Shown one piece after another: positions 29,463-39,227 of a DNA stretch of 40,169 nucleotides (position 1 is the stretch's first letter; the number at the start of each line of letters is the position of its first letter). Origin of the DNA: Reticulitermes lucifugus (taxonomy: Eukaryota; Arthropoda; Insecta; Blattodea; Rhinotermitidae); the NCBI GenBank assembly GCA_026260175.1, contig JAKCWW010004642.1, positions 1 to 40,169 on the forward strand, written 5' to 3'. The translations under genes were made by a program, and so were the position numbers. Below the pieces are notes generated by a model, which saw nothing but the letters and a program-made list of their open reading frames with translations, was not told the origin of the DNA and did not search any database.

Positions 29463-29715
29463 TGTCATGTCGCTGTCCTCATCGCAGAGTATTGATGAAT
29501 GGTGAATAATTATATAGGATATGGAAGGAAGTTGTCGTGGCCTACTTCAGATACTATCCCGCCAGTTGTATGGAGCAACTGAGGAAAATCCAGGAATATA
29601 ATCCGTTAGGATTGCCAGGGTCCCGACCGGGATTCGAACTAGGCATTTTCGAAATACGAGTTTAGGTCATTACAGCTACGTCAATATGCTCCGATAGCAC
29701 ATGCGATTGTTAAGT
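29463..29715 (-). mobile_element. SINE-D copy with B box
   Basis: The minus strand reads CCTAGTTCGAATCCCGGTCG GGACCCTGGCAAT (B box GTTCGAATCCC), then TTTTCCTCAGTTGCTCCATA, CAACTGGCGGGATAG, GTAGGCCACGACAACTTCCT TCC, then TCATCAATACTCTGCGATGA GGACAGCGACATGACACC. It resembles a tRNA-derived SINE family known to me from insect DNA. The A-box side is weak. Confidence 0.75.
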
Positions 29716-29798
29716 GGAACGTTACTAGATTTAGGGTGTCATGTTAATACACCTCGAAAATAAGGAGTGCTGAAAGGCTCAAATTTCTTGTACGAGTA

Positions 29799-29874
29799 CA
29801 GAGTGGCGCAAAAGTTACTAACACAGCGTGTCTCTTGTTAAACACCGAGTGTCAAGGGACTTCGTGCCACTCTG
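29799..29874. mobile_element. 76-bp mini inverted-repeat element with TA duplication (family T, copy 1)
   Basis: CAGAGTGGCGCAAAAGT at the left and CAGAGTGGCACGAAGTC (reverse complement of the right end) match over 14 of 17. TA flanks both ends (29797-29798 and 29875-29876), as for Tc1/mariner elements. The whole element is a near-perfect stem. The antisense 66-codon frame ending here is not a gene. Confidence 0.85.
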
Positions 29875-29876
29875 TA

Positions 29877-30737
29877 TAATTTCTTTGTGCAAGTCTCTGT
29901 TAGGCATTAGGCATTTAAGACACTGTCTGTCTCGGTAGTGCAATTCTGCCTGATTTTGTAATTTCAAATCGTGCCAATCACCAAGAATCATTAATTGAAA
30001 TTTATCGATCCATTTCAACCTTGTTTAAAATTTTAATGTAACATCGGGTACTCTACGTGAAGACCTACATGAAAAATTCAACACATAAACAATAAACACT
30101 CAACCATGATCTGAGGTTTTTTCTGCGCTCATCTTCAGCATAACTTGCAAAATATTTATCAGAGCGAAAAATACTTGTGAAAAAAAAAATACTGTACAGA
30201 GGAACGAAACATATTTTTATGCCGCCATTAGTCTTACGGTTAGGAAATAATTCAAATAAAAGTAACTCGGCAGTGACGTTACGCTGTGCGTGTTTCCTCA
30301 CTTGTTGGACCTTACATTGTGCACATTATCACTCTCGCTTCCTCTAACATTTATGTTAATATTATTAACATGTCATATCTATATTTTGACCCTACGTGTT
30401 GCTTCTTTCCATCAAACTTAACGCATGCAGTACGCATGCCTTGTTGCCTTCATGCGTGCTATTGTATTACCGATACCTTCTGACGCCACATTTAATTTGC
30501 CGTAACAATGCGAGACGAATGACGTGAAAATATTAATTCTCGTTATTTAACCTCTCTCATTCCTTTTTTGACATACAGAAATATTTTCCTCATGAGGTGT
30601 ACTTAGTTTAAAATTTCTCATACTTTAATTTTTGTATTTTATTTTTCAGGACAGCTTCGCAACTGTACAAAACTGCATAAAACTAGCTGTGCGTATCAAA
30701 TTGTTTACCGAGAATTCGGAGAATATGATCTGTGAGA
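29877..30737. other. Stretch without recognisable gene
   Basis: Nothing recognised. Confidence 0.5.
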
Positions 30738-31005
30738 TTTCACGTTCTCACAGCGGTGTTGCTGAAGATTCAACCCTTCTGTGATGTTACGCTGATGTTA
30801 CGCTATATCGACTGGTAAATAGTTACCGACACTGGGAAGGGATCATATTGCCTACATCTCTGTAGTCAAGCAGTCCAAGAATTGTCGGACTTACTGGACT
30901 GCTTTACCCTGCAGAGGAAGGTATTACCATCCTTCGAAACGTCGGTTACTGTTTACCAGTCGACGCTGTGTAAAATCTCAGAAGACTTGAACCTTCGGAA
31001 TGTAA
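30738..31005. repeat. H-family long hairpin
   Basis: A minus-oriented arm (30738-30830, with GTTCTCACAGCGGTGTTGCT and CGACTGGTAAATAGTTACCG) faces a plus-oriented arm (30931-30995, CTTCGAAACGTCGGTTACTG then TTTACCAGTCGACGCTGTG). Inside the loop lies a second perfect 10-bp inverted repeat, AAGCAGTCCA (30868-30877) and TGGACTGCTT (30895-30904). A plus-strand 63-codon frame here translates the repeat (YQSTLCKISEDLN). Confidence 0.8.
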
Positions 31006-31624
31006 TGTATTACGAAGTGAATGCCAACGTAATTTCCGGTTACCTTGTATCTGCTCTTCGGACTTATCTGTGACGGATTTTCTGTGTCTTGTTTATACGC
31101 TTGACCGACGCTTTATAACAGTACCCATGGCTCATCATAATAACGAGGTCCGTGTTGCAAATGTTATGACTGGCTAATTTGGTTCAGATTTCCATTGATT
31201 TCCTTCCGAATCAACAAGCTGAACGACTCTTGAAGTAGGTCGCGACTGCTGTCAGCTGTTGGTTGTTTTTTTGTACAGCAGTTTCCACAAACCTTGGGGG
31301 CTACATTACTGGAAAGCGCCGAAGATTGGTGTTAGGGAAACCGCGGACTTTTTAACACTTACCAAAGCCTGTTTCTTTAGTAATACAACAATGCATGTTA
31401 ACACCAAACGTTGTGTATATCACAGAATCTTATTGCATTGCCATTCTACGAGCTGCACTCTGGTTTCTGGTGCCCTTGTCCAGCAGATTTAGTGCAGGTT
31501 CCGGCGATTTTTCTGTGTTTGCGCAAAACCTGCGGATACGTATCTTGATGCCAGATGCTGCTGCTGCTGCTGGTAAACCTGGGTACAAATGGAAAAACAC
31601 GAATGATTGAAATCTGCTATTGTG
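31006..31624. other. Stretch without recognisable gene
   Basis: Contains a short (CTG)5 run at 31556-31571. Frames of 63-77 codons are unrecognised. Confidence 0.45.
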
Positions 31625-31775
31625 TTTTTGCCTTTTCTGGTCTTCGTTAGCCTTTTCGGGCAGATACCGGCATGGTACTTCAAATTAGACCATGACCAGT
31701 TCTTTCCATATCCATATCATCTTACCGTTTGATGTTACGTAATCCCAGCTATTATCAGCGTCGTGAAATAGACCT
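31625..31775 (+). mobile_element. SINE-B 3' part
   Basis: GCAGATACCGGCATGGTACT then TCAAATTAGACCATGACCAG, ending in TTATCAGCGTCGTGAAATAG, match the SINE-B body and tail. The head is absent or too diverged. Confidence 0.62.
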
Positions 31776-31780
31776 CCTAG

Positions 31781-31912
31781 CAGGTTAGTTTAGCGGTGAC
31801 TCTCTTGACTGTGATTCTGGAAGTATCTGTTTCGACTTTCGGACAGAAGGCCCGAAATCCTGATCTTTCATGGTTCTCGTCAGTCCTTCCACATAAATGC
31901 CGGGTAGTGGGG
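31781..31912 (+). mobile_element. SINE-B 5' part, interrupted by SINE-A
   Basis: The tRNA-like head (TTAGTTTAGCGGTGACTCTC TTGACTGTGAT) and body up to CACATAAATGCCGGGTAGTG. The expected continuation (TTAGGCCACGGCTGC) resumes only at 32205. Confidence 0.7.
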
Positions 31913-32193
31913 TAACCGAGCCGGGATAATGTACTCAGTGTCATGACTAAGCTACGGATTGGACGAGTTCGAATTCCGACAGCGGCAAGGGAATTTACTC
32001 TTCTTCAAAACATCCAGACTGGCTGTGGGTCCCACCCAGACTCCTATTGAATGGGTACCGGCGTTTCTTTCCGCGGTAGTAGAGCGGCTGGGGCCTGAAG
32101 TTGACCACTCACCTCCGTCTAGTCCCGAGGTTGAGAATGAGTGGAACTCCCCCTATATGCCTCCATGACGTAACAAGGAAAATTTTACCTTTT
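31913..32193 (+). mobile_element. SINE-A copy, near full length, inserted into SINE-B
   Basis: The head GCCGGGATAATGTACTCAGT GTCATGACTAAGCTACGG is followed by the B box GTTCGAATTCC (31967-31977). The body translates as RLAVGPTQTPIEWVPAF and EVDHSPPSSPEVENEWN, strings I associate with translated cockroach-type SINEs. The tail is AAAATTTTACCTTTT. The 69-codon frame at 31959-32168 is repeat translation. It separates two halves of one SINE-B. Confidence 0.8.
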
Positions 32194-32312
32194 ATGTACG
32201 ATTATAAAAATTAGGCCACGGCTGCTTCATTCCAGATTCTTTCTGTTTACCTTCTATCAATCCTACCATCAGGGATGTTTACAGCGTCGTTAGATAAACC
32301 AAGATGAAGCTT
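32194..32312 (+). mobile_element. SINE-B 3' part, continuation after SINE-A
   Basis: ATTAGGCCACGGCTGCTTCA TTCC, then CTATCAATCCTACCATCAGG, then TTTACAGCGTCGTTAGATAA complete the SINE-B begun at 31781. Confidence 0.72.
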
Positions 32313-33234
32313 TACCTTCCTAACAGAATAGTAGTACTTACTTGAGGTTGATGCGCTCTTGGTCGCAGCGTGAGGTCAGTATGAGACCGCGAGTTCTGTA
32401 CAAAACATAGCGGAAGACGTCGTGAGGTTGCTACAATACAGTTCGTAATCTGAAATTGCTATTTCTGCGGTGGCTCCTTTGGCCTGTATGTAATTGCGCC
32501 ATGGGAGGAGAGCAAATGAGACAGCGGAACATACGCATTTAACGGCTGAAACCACGCAAGTCACTTTGGTGTTCGTTTTTTTTTCTTGTATAAGGAAGTA
32601 AGAGTATACGAGGAAGGTAAATATGTTATAGTATTTATTTCAGACATGGTGGACAACTGTGTTTACTTCGAGTGATGACCACTGCGTCCACTGCCGCAGA
32701 ATATGACGAGATACGGTTCATTTCCTAGAGGCTTACCGTTATTTTGCATACTATGAAATACAACGGTTAGAGTTTACATCTTTATCGCTGAAATTTCTCG
32801 GGCTTCTTCCGTCTTTTTGTACGTTTATTGAAAAGACATTGAGGGTTAAGTTTAGGGTTAATGTTAGTTATTTCAGTGGCTTTGTTAACGCAACTAATGA
32901 AGTATGAGATTTGTAAGCCCCATGACAATTCATATCTTAGTCAATAACTATCAGTTGTCGAATATTTCGTGTTTCACGGCGATTCAGTGTTGATGTGGAT
33001 CCCGCTTTTTTGTGAGGGCACCGCTAAGACTTCACGTTTTAGACTGGAACAGGGTCTCCGAAACGTCGACAACACGCCCTAAATTTGCAGGTTCCATGAA
33101 ACAGAAACAGAATCAAAATTATTGTTTCATTGTGTAATTAAAGAGCAATTCATACCGAAAGAAAAGCACTTAGTTATAGAAGACAATGGCTTTGAAGACA
33201 GTGTGCAGGAATCATTACGAAACCGTTCGTTTTC
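32313..33234. other. Stretch without recognisable gene
   Basis: GGTCTCCGAAACGTCGAC near 33053-33070 is H-like but isolated. No gene recognised. Confidence 0.45.
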
Positions 33235-33725
33235 AGGCGCGTTCGCGTATTCGCGAAAAGTGCCAATTAGCTTCGTCATATCCGTCCTTCTGTCCGCATG
33301 TACACATATCGGCGCGGCTCCCAGTGGGCGGATGTCCGTGAAATTTGATATTGGGGATTTCTGTAAAAATCCGTCAAGAAAATCCGAATTTGGTTAAAAT
33401 CGGGGAAAAATATCAGGTACTTTATATGAAGACCTGGTACGTTTTGTTGTTGCTGGCGTCATTAAATCGCAATAAAAACGTTCTCTTCGAGTGAAGTGAT
33501 ATGAGGCTGTCTGCATAGCCGAGGAGGTATGAACATTACGCGAACGCGCCACAGTGTTACGTTACACGTACATTGCGCGTCTTGCTAGAGTATGAACACA
33601 AATAGAAGAAAATATGTTCAGTACAAATGAACCAAACGTCGTTATATGCTAAGAATTAATCATAAATGTTTAGTACAGGTCGCTGTAGGCATGTGCTGCA
33701 TGATCCGTCAGACGTGACAGAGAAA
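33235..33725 (+). repeat. Element R, copy 3
   Basis: Near-colinear with 4872-5363, including CGTTTTGTTGTTGCTGGCGT, GCGAACGCGCCACAGTGTTA CG and GTCGCTGTAGGCATGTGCTG. Both boundaries agree with copy 1. Translation of the 5' third reads APSGRMSVKFDIGDFCKNPS. The first stop follows FG. Confidence 0.88.
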
Positions 33726-34069
33726 TTTGTTTCTGCCGTATCTTCATATCTCACCCTTTTCCCCCTTTCTGTTCTGTATGTTTTATGTGTCTCCTTTCTG
33801 TCGTATTTCTTTCCGATCCCGTTTGTTTGTCCGTCTTATTTTTATTTTATAACTAGGATTTTAGGCTTTATACTCTTCGCTTCTTATGTTTATGAAAATT
33901 AAATAACGGGGTATTGTAACACACCGGAGGAAACAAATACGTAGTCTATTGTGGGGCTTAGGAAGGCGAATATGGAATTTTTGCTGCAAAAATTAGCTCC
34001 AGTGGTGTAAAATAAATTTGACTAGCTCAGAGAATACAGGGATAAAAATGATCAACCTTACATCAGAAG
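33726..34069. other. Stretch without recognisable gene
   Basis: Pyrimidine-rich start (33726-33850) and otherwise nothing recognised. Confidence 0.5.
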
Positions 34070-34350
34070 TCAGTGTTGTTTCAGCGGCCGTGCTGTAGCT
34101 CAGACGGTCAGTGTTGTTTCAGCGGCAGAGCTGTAGCTCAGACGGTCAGTGTTGTTTCAGCGGCCGTGCTGTAGCTCAGACGGTCAGTGTTGTTTCAGCG
34201 GCCGTGCTGTAGCTCAGACGGTCAGTGTTGTTTCAGCGGCCGTGCTGTAGCTCAGACGGTCAGTGTTCTTTCAGCGACCGTACTGTAGCTCAGACGGTCA
34301 GTGTTGTTTCAGCGGCCGTGCTTTAGCTCAGGCGGTCAATGTTCCTTCGG
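34070..34350 (+). repeat. 38-bp minisatellite carrying a tRNA-like A box
   Basis: Seven full units start at 34070, 34108, 34146, 34184, 34222, 34260 and 34298, with a partial eighth. Units 3-5 are identical. Each unit contains GCCGTGCTGTAGCTCAGACG G or a close variant. TAGCTCAGACGG corresponds to the A box of SINE heads in this window (TAGCTCAGTTGG at 6774 and 23784). SINE-like V sequence follows at 34390, so the array looks like an amplified SINE head. Confidence 0.95.
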
Positions 34351-34384
34351 TACCTTCTCGATGTCAAGGTCTCGGTTCATTCCC

Positions 34385-34500
34385 AAGGTAATCCATGTGT
34401 AAGATTTTTAGCGGACAAAGTGGCACTACGCCAAGTTCTGCTTGCTTCGTACTTGCCGATTATCAGGGAGTGCTGCACTACGCCTGTTGGATACCGCCAG
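34385..34500 (+). repeat. Repeat V fragment
   Basis: Translation reads NPCVRFLADKVALRQVLLAS, parallel to FDVRFVVDEVALGHVFVQVL at 20385-20715. It lies immediately downstream of the minisatellite. Confidence 0.6.
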
Positions 34501-34547
34501 TACCAAGATGTATCACCTCAGCCCACTAAATTAATTAGCATTGTAAG

Positions 34548-34596
34548 TTACTACTACTACTACTACTAGTAAGTTAGTAGTAGTAGTAGTAGTAGG
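34548..34596. repeat. Inverted triplet microsatellite (TAC)n-(TAG)n
   Basis: (TAC)n at 34549-34568 and (TAG)n at 34573-34596 are reverse complements separated by a few bases, giving a nearly perfect hairpin of about 18-20 bp. Confidence 0.95.
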
Positions 34597-34734
34597 GTAA
34601 GTCGCGTTCGAGCAGTTTTTCTTTAGCATTGCTGCTTCGTATTCAGAAAGTGCCGGGTCCGAATGCGGTAGCAAACTCTTCTGAGCCATAGTAACGCCAA
34701 GGTCACGACGTTGTTCACTCATCATCTTGCAATT

Positions 34735-34840
34735 CAACACGATAATCTGAGCTAGTGACAGCGTCGTTAAATAGACAATGGACAGATACCACTGCTACTA
34801 GCGCTGCCACTACCACTACCACTACCACCACCATCACAGC
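34735..34840 (+). repeat. SINE-type tail and CCACTA microsatellite
   Basis: GATAATCTGAGCTAGTGACA GCGTCGTTAAATAG is the shared SINE tail. A (CCACTA)n-like run follows at about 34799-34832. Confidence 0.65.
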
Positions 34841-35764
34841 CTGCTCCAAGTCATTACCTCATTGGGGGACGTCGAGTTAAGGATACTATTGCACGAAGAT
34901 TAAGGGAGGGGATTGCCGGATACCGTTTTGTTTTTCAAAGTTTTTAGTATGTCAGAATAACTTTTTTTATAGTTTTTGTACCAGAATATCATCTGATGTT
35001 CTTTGTTAAGTAACCTGAACAGGACCAAGATGTTAAGGTAAGTATAACCGAAGATGACTGTCAGGCCCTTCACCACAAAACGCAGTTTTCGTGTTTCATT
35101 TTCCTGTTTCATATGAATGTACCCCCCCCCACCCCACCCCAGTATTTTGTGGGGAATGAGGGCGCCGCTGTATCCTCCTGCGTCCGGCCATTAATTTCCT
35201 CGAAATGTGGGGACACGAAAATTATGTTTGATGTTAAAAACTTCGCTCGAGACAACAGAGTGGGAATAGGAAGCAAGCAGTACACCGACGACGTTATACC
35301 GGGTACTTCTGTGTTAACAGCCTAGTGTAACAACGGAGGCACAGGTGTGGACGTTGTTACCGTAGCACTCCTCTGCTCACTCTTCGTTTCATGGTGCGTT
35401 CGATCATAGGCTTTCAGCGAACACCGAAGGACGGTGCGGTACTCCACTGGCCCCTTTTAGCACTTGCTCTTCTTCACGAAACAATTAAAGTTGTGAAAAA
35501 TAATGAAGTGTAATTCATTAATAAACGGCCTGTTGATACAATAGAAGTGTTAAATTGCTTTTTAACTTTCTATACATAATTATACTTGCAGTTATAATTA
35601 TCTCTTCTTAACTTGCGTGACTTTCTCTTCCTCTGACATATCATCCATTCTCATGCAATCACCTTTATTATTTTACAGTTTCCCATACTGGTAACACATC
35701 GCATATTTCGTAGGCAAGGTGTGCAGTTTTCATTCTGTTAATTGTGTCTTGCGTCGTCAGGCAC
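34841..35764. other. Stretch without recognisable gene
   Basis: Contains a C-rich run (35121-35141). No gene recognised. Confidence 0.5.
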
Positions 35765-35960
35765 GCGCGGCTATGACCGCCCGATGGCTGAGATGTTGGT
35801 TCGAATCTGAGTCACGGATTTTCTGCGTTTTGTTGTTCTGCATGGATAAAGGCCTTGCTATATTCCACGCCCAAGGAGCTGAATTAATTGTTTGAAAATG
35901 TTTGTTATTTGGGCAGTTAATTCTTAACTAATACAGGCCAAAGGGCCTAATCCGTGAAAG
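35765..35960 (+). mobile_element. Possible SINE with B box
   Basis: GGCTATGACCGCCCGATGGC then TTGGTTCGAATCTGAGTC contains a B-box-like GGTTCGAATC. AAGGCCTTGCTATATTCCAC and AACTAATACAGGCCAAAGGG follow. No second copy exists in the window and no flanking duplication was found. Confidence 0.4.
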
Positions 35961-36109
35961 ACGACTAAAAAGCGTTATAAACTTTAAAATAGAGTCAGTA
36001 ATATTAGGCTAGTACCAAACATTTTGCATTTTATATATAAAAATTGGTTTTTCTTTTCCGCCGAATGTGATAAAGATACGTGGAACGAGCCACATTGAAA
36101 GTTGGAACG

Positions 36110-36215
36110 ATATGAAAACGAGAACTGGATTAAACTGGCTCCAGGTGAGGTGATATGACGTTCTTTTCTCCAGACAGTGATGAACCTTCATGTTTTTATA
36201 TCATGAAAAATTACT
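36110..36215 (+). pseudogene. LINE-A extreme 3' fragment
   Basis: AACTGGATTAAACTGGCTCC AGGT and ACAGTGATGAACCTTCATGT TTTT match the DWI.LAQ and VMNLRV codons of LINE-A. About 100 bp, weak. Confidence 0.5.
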
Positions 36216-36247
36216 TGAACATTTTAGTATCAATTTCTGTCTTAGGG

Positions 36248-36522
36248 CACTGTTATCAAAGTATGGTACGCGTACCACTACTTGTACGCGGCCTTAATAA
36301 AAATCGAAAGATAAAAAAAATTTTAAAATTCCTGAAAAATGAAACATGAGCTACATGTATTTGCCAACACGCAGCACTGCTGACAACATTCTGTAACTCA
36401 TCTCCGTTGGCAGCCAGTCTTTACAATTTTAGCTTTTTAATTTAAATTCAGAAATGTATTGTGTTACATAAAAATTGTTAATTTTCACGTAGTGATGCGC
36501 CAGGAAAAAGTTTTAGAGCCCC
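36248..36522. mobile_element. hAT-type MITE (family M3, copy 2)
   Basis: It is colinear with the reverse complement of 19596-19894: GGTACGCGTACCACTACTTG TACGCGGCCTTAATAAAAAT, ATTTGCCAACACGCAGCACT, GCCAGTCTTTACAATTTTAG CTTTT, GTGATGCGCCAGGAAAAAGT. Ends are eroded (CACTGTTATCAAAGT; right end near 36522). No clear target duplication. Confidence 0.88.
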
Positions 36523-36584
36523 ATATGGAATATTTTGCATTCTGGGAGGTACGTCAGTTGGTTTTGTTACAGACGTTGACTGTC

Positions 36585-36857
36585 CCTCATGCTAGAACTA
36601 GACTGTAGTTCAACAGCTCTACTTAATTTAAACGAACGTCGCACTCTAGTGGGTATCCTGCTTCGTTTTCGGGAGGTCCAAGGTTTGAATCATTTTTGTC
36701 ATGCTCTTCTTCAGTTCCTCCAGGTAGTATCCGGCGAGGGTAGGTCTACACTAAATTCGACCAAGACCGCTTTTTCCACATCCTTTCCTATTCATTATTT
36801 GTTAATCATCATTTGGCAATGCTTAATATTATTATTTGAAAAAAATTGTTAAATAAC
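36585..36857 (+). mobile_element. SINE-B copy
   Basis: Head with TCGTTTTCGGGAGGTCCAAG GTTTGAATCA (B-box-like), then CTTCTTCAGTTCCTCCAGG, TATCCGGCGAGGGTAGGTC, CGACCAAGACCGCTTTTTCC and AATTGTTAAATAA. It abuts the 3' end of the minus LINE-A copy at 36858. Confidence 0.72.
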
Positions 36858-37495
36858 TTACTGCATGGAACGCAGTTCTTAAGAAGCTAGTCGCCCCTAA
36901 ACTAATAAAGAAATTCTGCGCATTTGATTGATCCCGAAAGTTCATTACCGTGTTCAAAAGATCTCACCACATATCCCATTTCTGAGCCAGATGAATCCAG
37001 TCCACGCCTTCCCATCCTATGTCTGTAAGATACGTTTTAATATTATCTTCGCATGTACACCTAGGTATTTCTAGTGATTTCTTGCCTTCAGATTTCGCCA
37101 CCAAAACACTGTGAGCATTTCTTTTATCTTCCATATGTGCCACATGCACCTCCCCCTATCTCTTACTTTATAGTTTTATCACCCTAATAATATTTGATGA
37201 GAAGTGCAAATCATGGATCTTCTCATCATGCAGGGTCTCTCCCGAGCTCTGTTACTTCCTCTTAGGTTCAAATATCTGCCTCAGCGCCATATTCTCCAAC
37301 ATCCACGGCCTGTGTTCTTACAGTAGTATGAGAGACAAGTTCCACACTCATACAAAAAACAGGCAAAATTATAGTTCTGTGTATTCTAATCTTTATGTTT
37401 TTAGACAACAAACGGGAAGATAAAAGATTCTGGACCAAATGGTAGTAGGCATTTCTCGAATTTAATCTGCTCTTAGTGTCTTCCTGCATGCAATT
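36858..37495 (-). pseudogene. Longest LINE-A reverse transcriptase relic
   Basis: Minus strand, upstream to downstream: QEDTKSRLNSRNAYYHLVQN, LLSSRLLSKNIKIRIHRTII, LPVFCMS, then the CETW region with frameshifts, then MHVAHMEDKRNAHSVLVAKS, EGKKSLEIPRCTCEDNIK, GWEGVDWIHLAQKW. This extends further upstream than any other copy (LLSSRLLSKNLKIKIYKTIILPVVLYG region). Multiple frameshifts; inactive. Confidence 0.88.
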
Positions 37496-38012
37496 TTGAG
37501 CACTGTTAAATGAATGAAGTTGAGACTGTGGGCAATCGGAAACAATGGCATGGGTTGGGCGAAACATACGGGAGATGCAAGAGGGAGACAGCCACCGTAA
37601 TGGAGCTGTGGTCGTGCCGTCTTCTGCTTTCCATCTGTCCATTTCCTACACCGTGACTTCCTTCTTTGCTGGAACAGAGTAAAAACTTCACGTTACTGAT
37701 TGCTTTATGACGCAGATATTTTTTGTTTTGTTTTGGGTAGAGCAGCTACTGAAGCTGCGACTTGTCTGTTAGGACGCCCTGTGTCTTCCGGACTCGGAAT
37801 GTTCTTTCCCTTTCCCGTCTCCTATTAGACATTCATTGTGTTGTATTTCTCGGGTTTCTTCTTCTTGTAATGAAATGCGTTATTGCATTTCTTGCAAGCA
37901 GGAAAGTGCTGTTTTGCAGCTCATGATGAGCTGAGTTTACCTCATCGGTTCTACCATAATAACAAGCATAACATGTGTAGAACATTAAGACATATTTGTA
38001 CCTTCATTTTAT
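37496..38012. other. Stretch without recognisable gene
   Basis: Upstream (minus sense) of the LINE-A relic; may include unrecognised LINE sequence. No gene called. Confidence 0.4.
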
Positions 38013-38225
38013 AGGCGCGTTCGCAAAATTGCGAAAAGCGACTATTGGCTTCGTGATGTCTGTCTGTTTGTCCGTCCGTAACAATTCGGCTCCCACTGGA
38101 CGGATTTTCATGAAAATTTATATTTGAGTATTTTTGGAAAATCTGTCTAGAAAATTCAAGTTTGATTGAAATCTGACAAGAATAACAGGTACTTCACATG
38201 AAGACGTATGTACGTTTATGATAAT
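38013..38225 (+). repeat. Element R, copy 4 (5' part only)
   Basis: AGGCGCGTTCGCAAAATTGC GAAAAGCGAC, then CCCACTGGACGGATTTTCAT, then CAGGTACTTCACATGAAGAC match R copies 1 and 3 from their common start. It stops before the CGAGTGAAATGG block. Confidence 0.8.
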
Positions 38226-38933
38226 ATCTCGCTGAATTCGTCTTAGAATGAGAAATGTTTCAGACGAAAGTTGTACAAAATATCGAAACACACATTTTAT
38301 GTTCAAATACTTTTTTTTCGAAAATCGTGCCCTTTATGAGATGATGTGGGAAATATTGGAGAGCCAGACAGGCTACAGATGTTAAATAATATGACGCAGG
38401 AAAGATGTGATTTTCATGCGAGATAACTAAAGCAAGAGTACAGACACACACACATAATATTTAATACTTATTGATTTCCCAAGGCAACAATGGTCACTCG
38501 AACGCCCCTCAGTATAACGTTATACCTATATTGCCTATATTGTCTCTTCTAGGAAAGAACTGCCGACCATTTGTTACATCGAGTGTATATGTTTTATCCT
38601 ACTAGTTACAAAATTTCCATTTGTAAAGGTTGATTCAATATAGGCCTATCTGACGTGCTGGTTGCTGCACAATGTGTTTCTTTCTCACCGTCATGATCCA
38701 GCTGTTTTGATGAGGATTAAATTAATCGAAGTAGCTTGCCACTTAAGCACTAAGTGAGACGGCGTTCTTAATCTGCTGCTGCGTCTTATGAGCGTAATAA
38801 AAGACGAACGGCAAAATGGAAGTGCCAGAGTTTAAGGAAAGTTAATAGCAGTTTTATGACGTATGCTACATGCATCCGAATGTAATTTATATCCTATAGC
38901 TCTTACAAATTAGTTTATTCTATATGAGATTAG
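38226..38933. other. Stretch without recognisable gene
   Basis: Nothing recognised; includes a short CA run near 38444-38453. Confidence 0.5.
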
Positions 38934-39227
38934 GTTTCTTGTAAAAGCCGATCCCGGTTGCTGCGCGGTCTAAGGCGTGGGTCTGCAGCCGCTCGCTTGC
39001 TGGAATTGTGTGTTCGAATCGCGCCGGGGCCATGGATGTCTGTCTCGTGTGTGTTGTATGTTGTCAGGTAGAGGTATCTGCGTCGGACCGATCTCTCGTC
39101 CAGAGGAGTCCTACCGAGTTTGTTTGTGTCATTGAGTGTGATCGGGTACAACGGTAATCTCTACAGGTACAAAGAGGTCAAGACTAAGACAGAAAGAAAG
39201 AAAGAAAGAAATGTTTCTTGTAAAAGC
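38934..39227 (+). mobile_element. SINE-C, intact, tRNA-Leu-like head, perfect 15-bp target duplication
   Basis: GTTTCTTGTAAAAGC occurs at 38934-38948 and again at 39213-39227, bracketing a 264-bp element (38949-39212). The head TGCGCGGTCTAAGGCG follows the A-box/D-loop layout of tRNA-Leu (GAGCGGTCTAAGGCG). The B box is GTTCGAATCGC at about 39012-39022. A non-tRNA body follows (GGTAGAGGTATCTGCGTCGG and GTACAACGGTAATCTCTACA) and an (AAAG)n 3' tail. The antisense frame (GAIRTHNSSKRAAADPRLRP) is a string familiar from translated insect SINEs, not a gene. Confidence 0.95.

Noticed and set aside
34070..34350. CRISPR array
   Set aside because: 38-bp units are head to tail without spacers; it is a minisatellite.
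38949..39035. Possible tRNA-Leu gene
   Set aside because: Head resembles tRNA-Leu but stems are broken and it is joined to a SINE body, (AAAG)n tail and target duplication.
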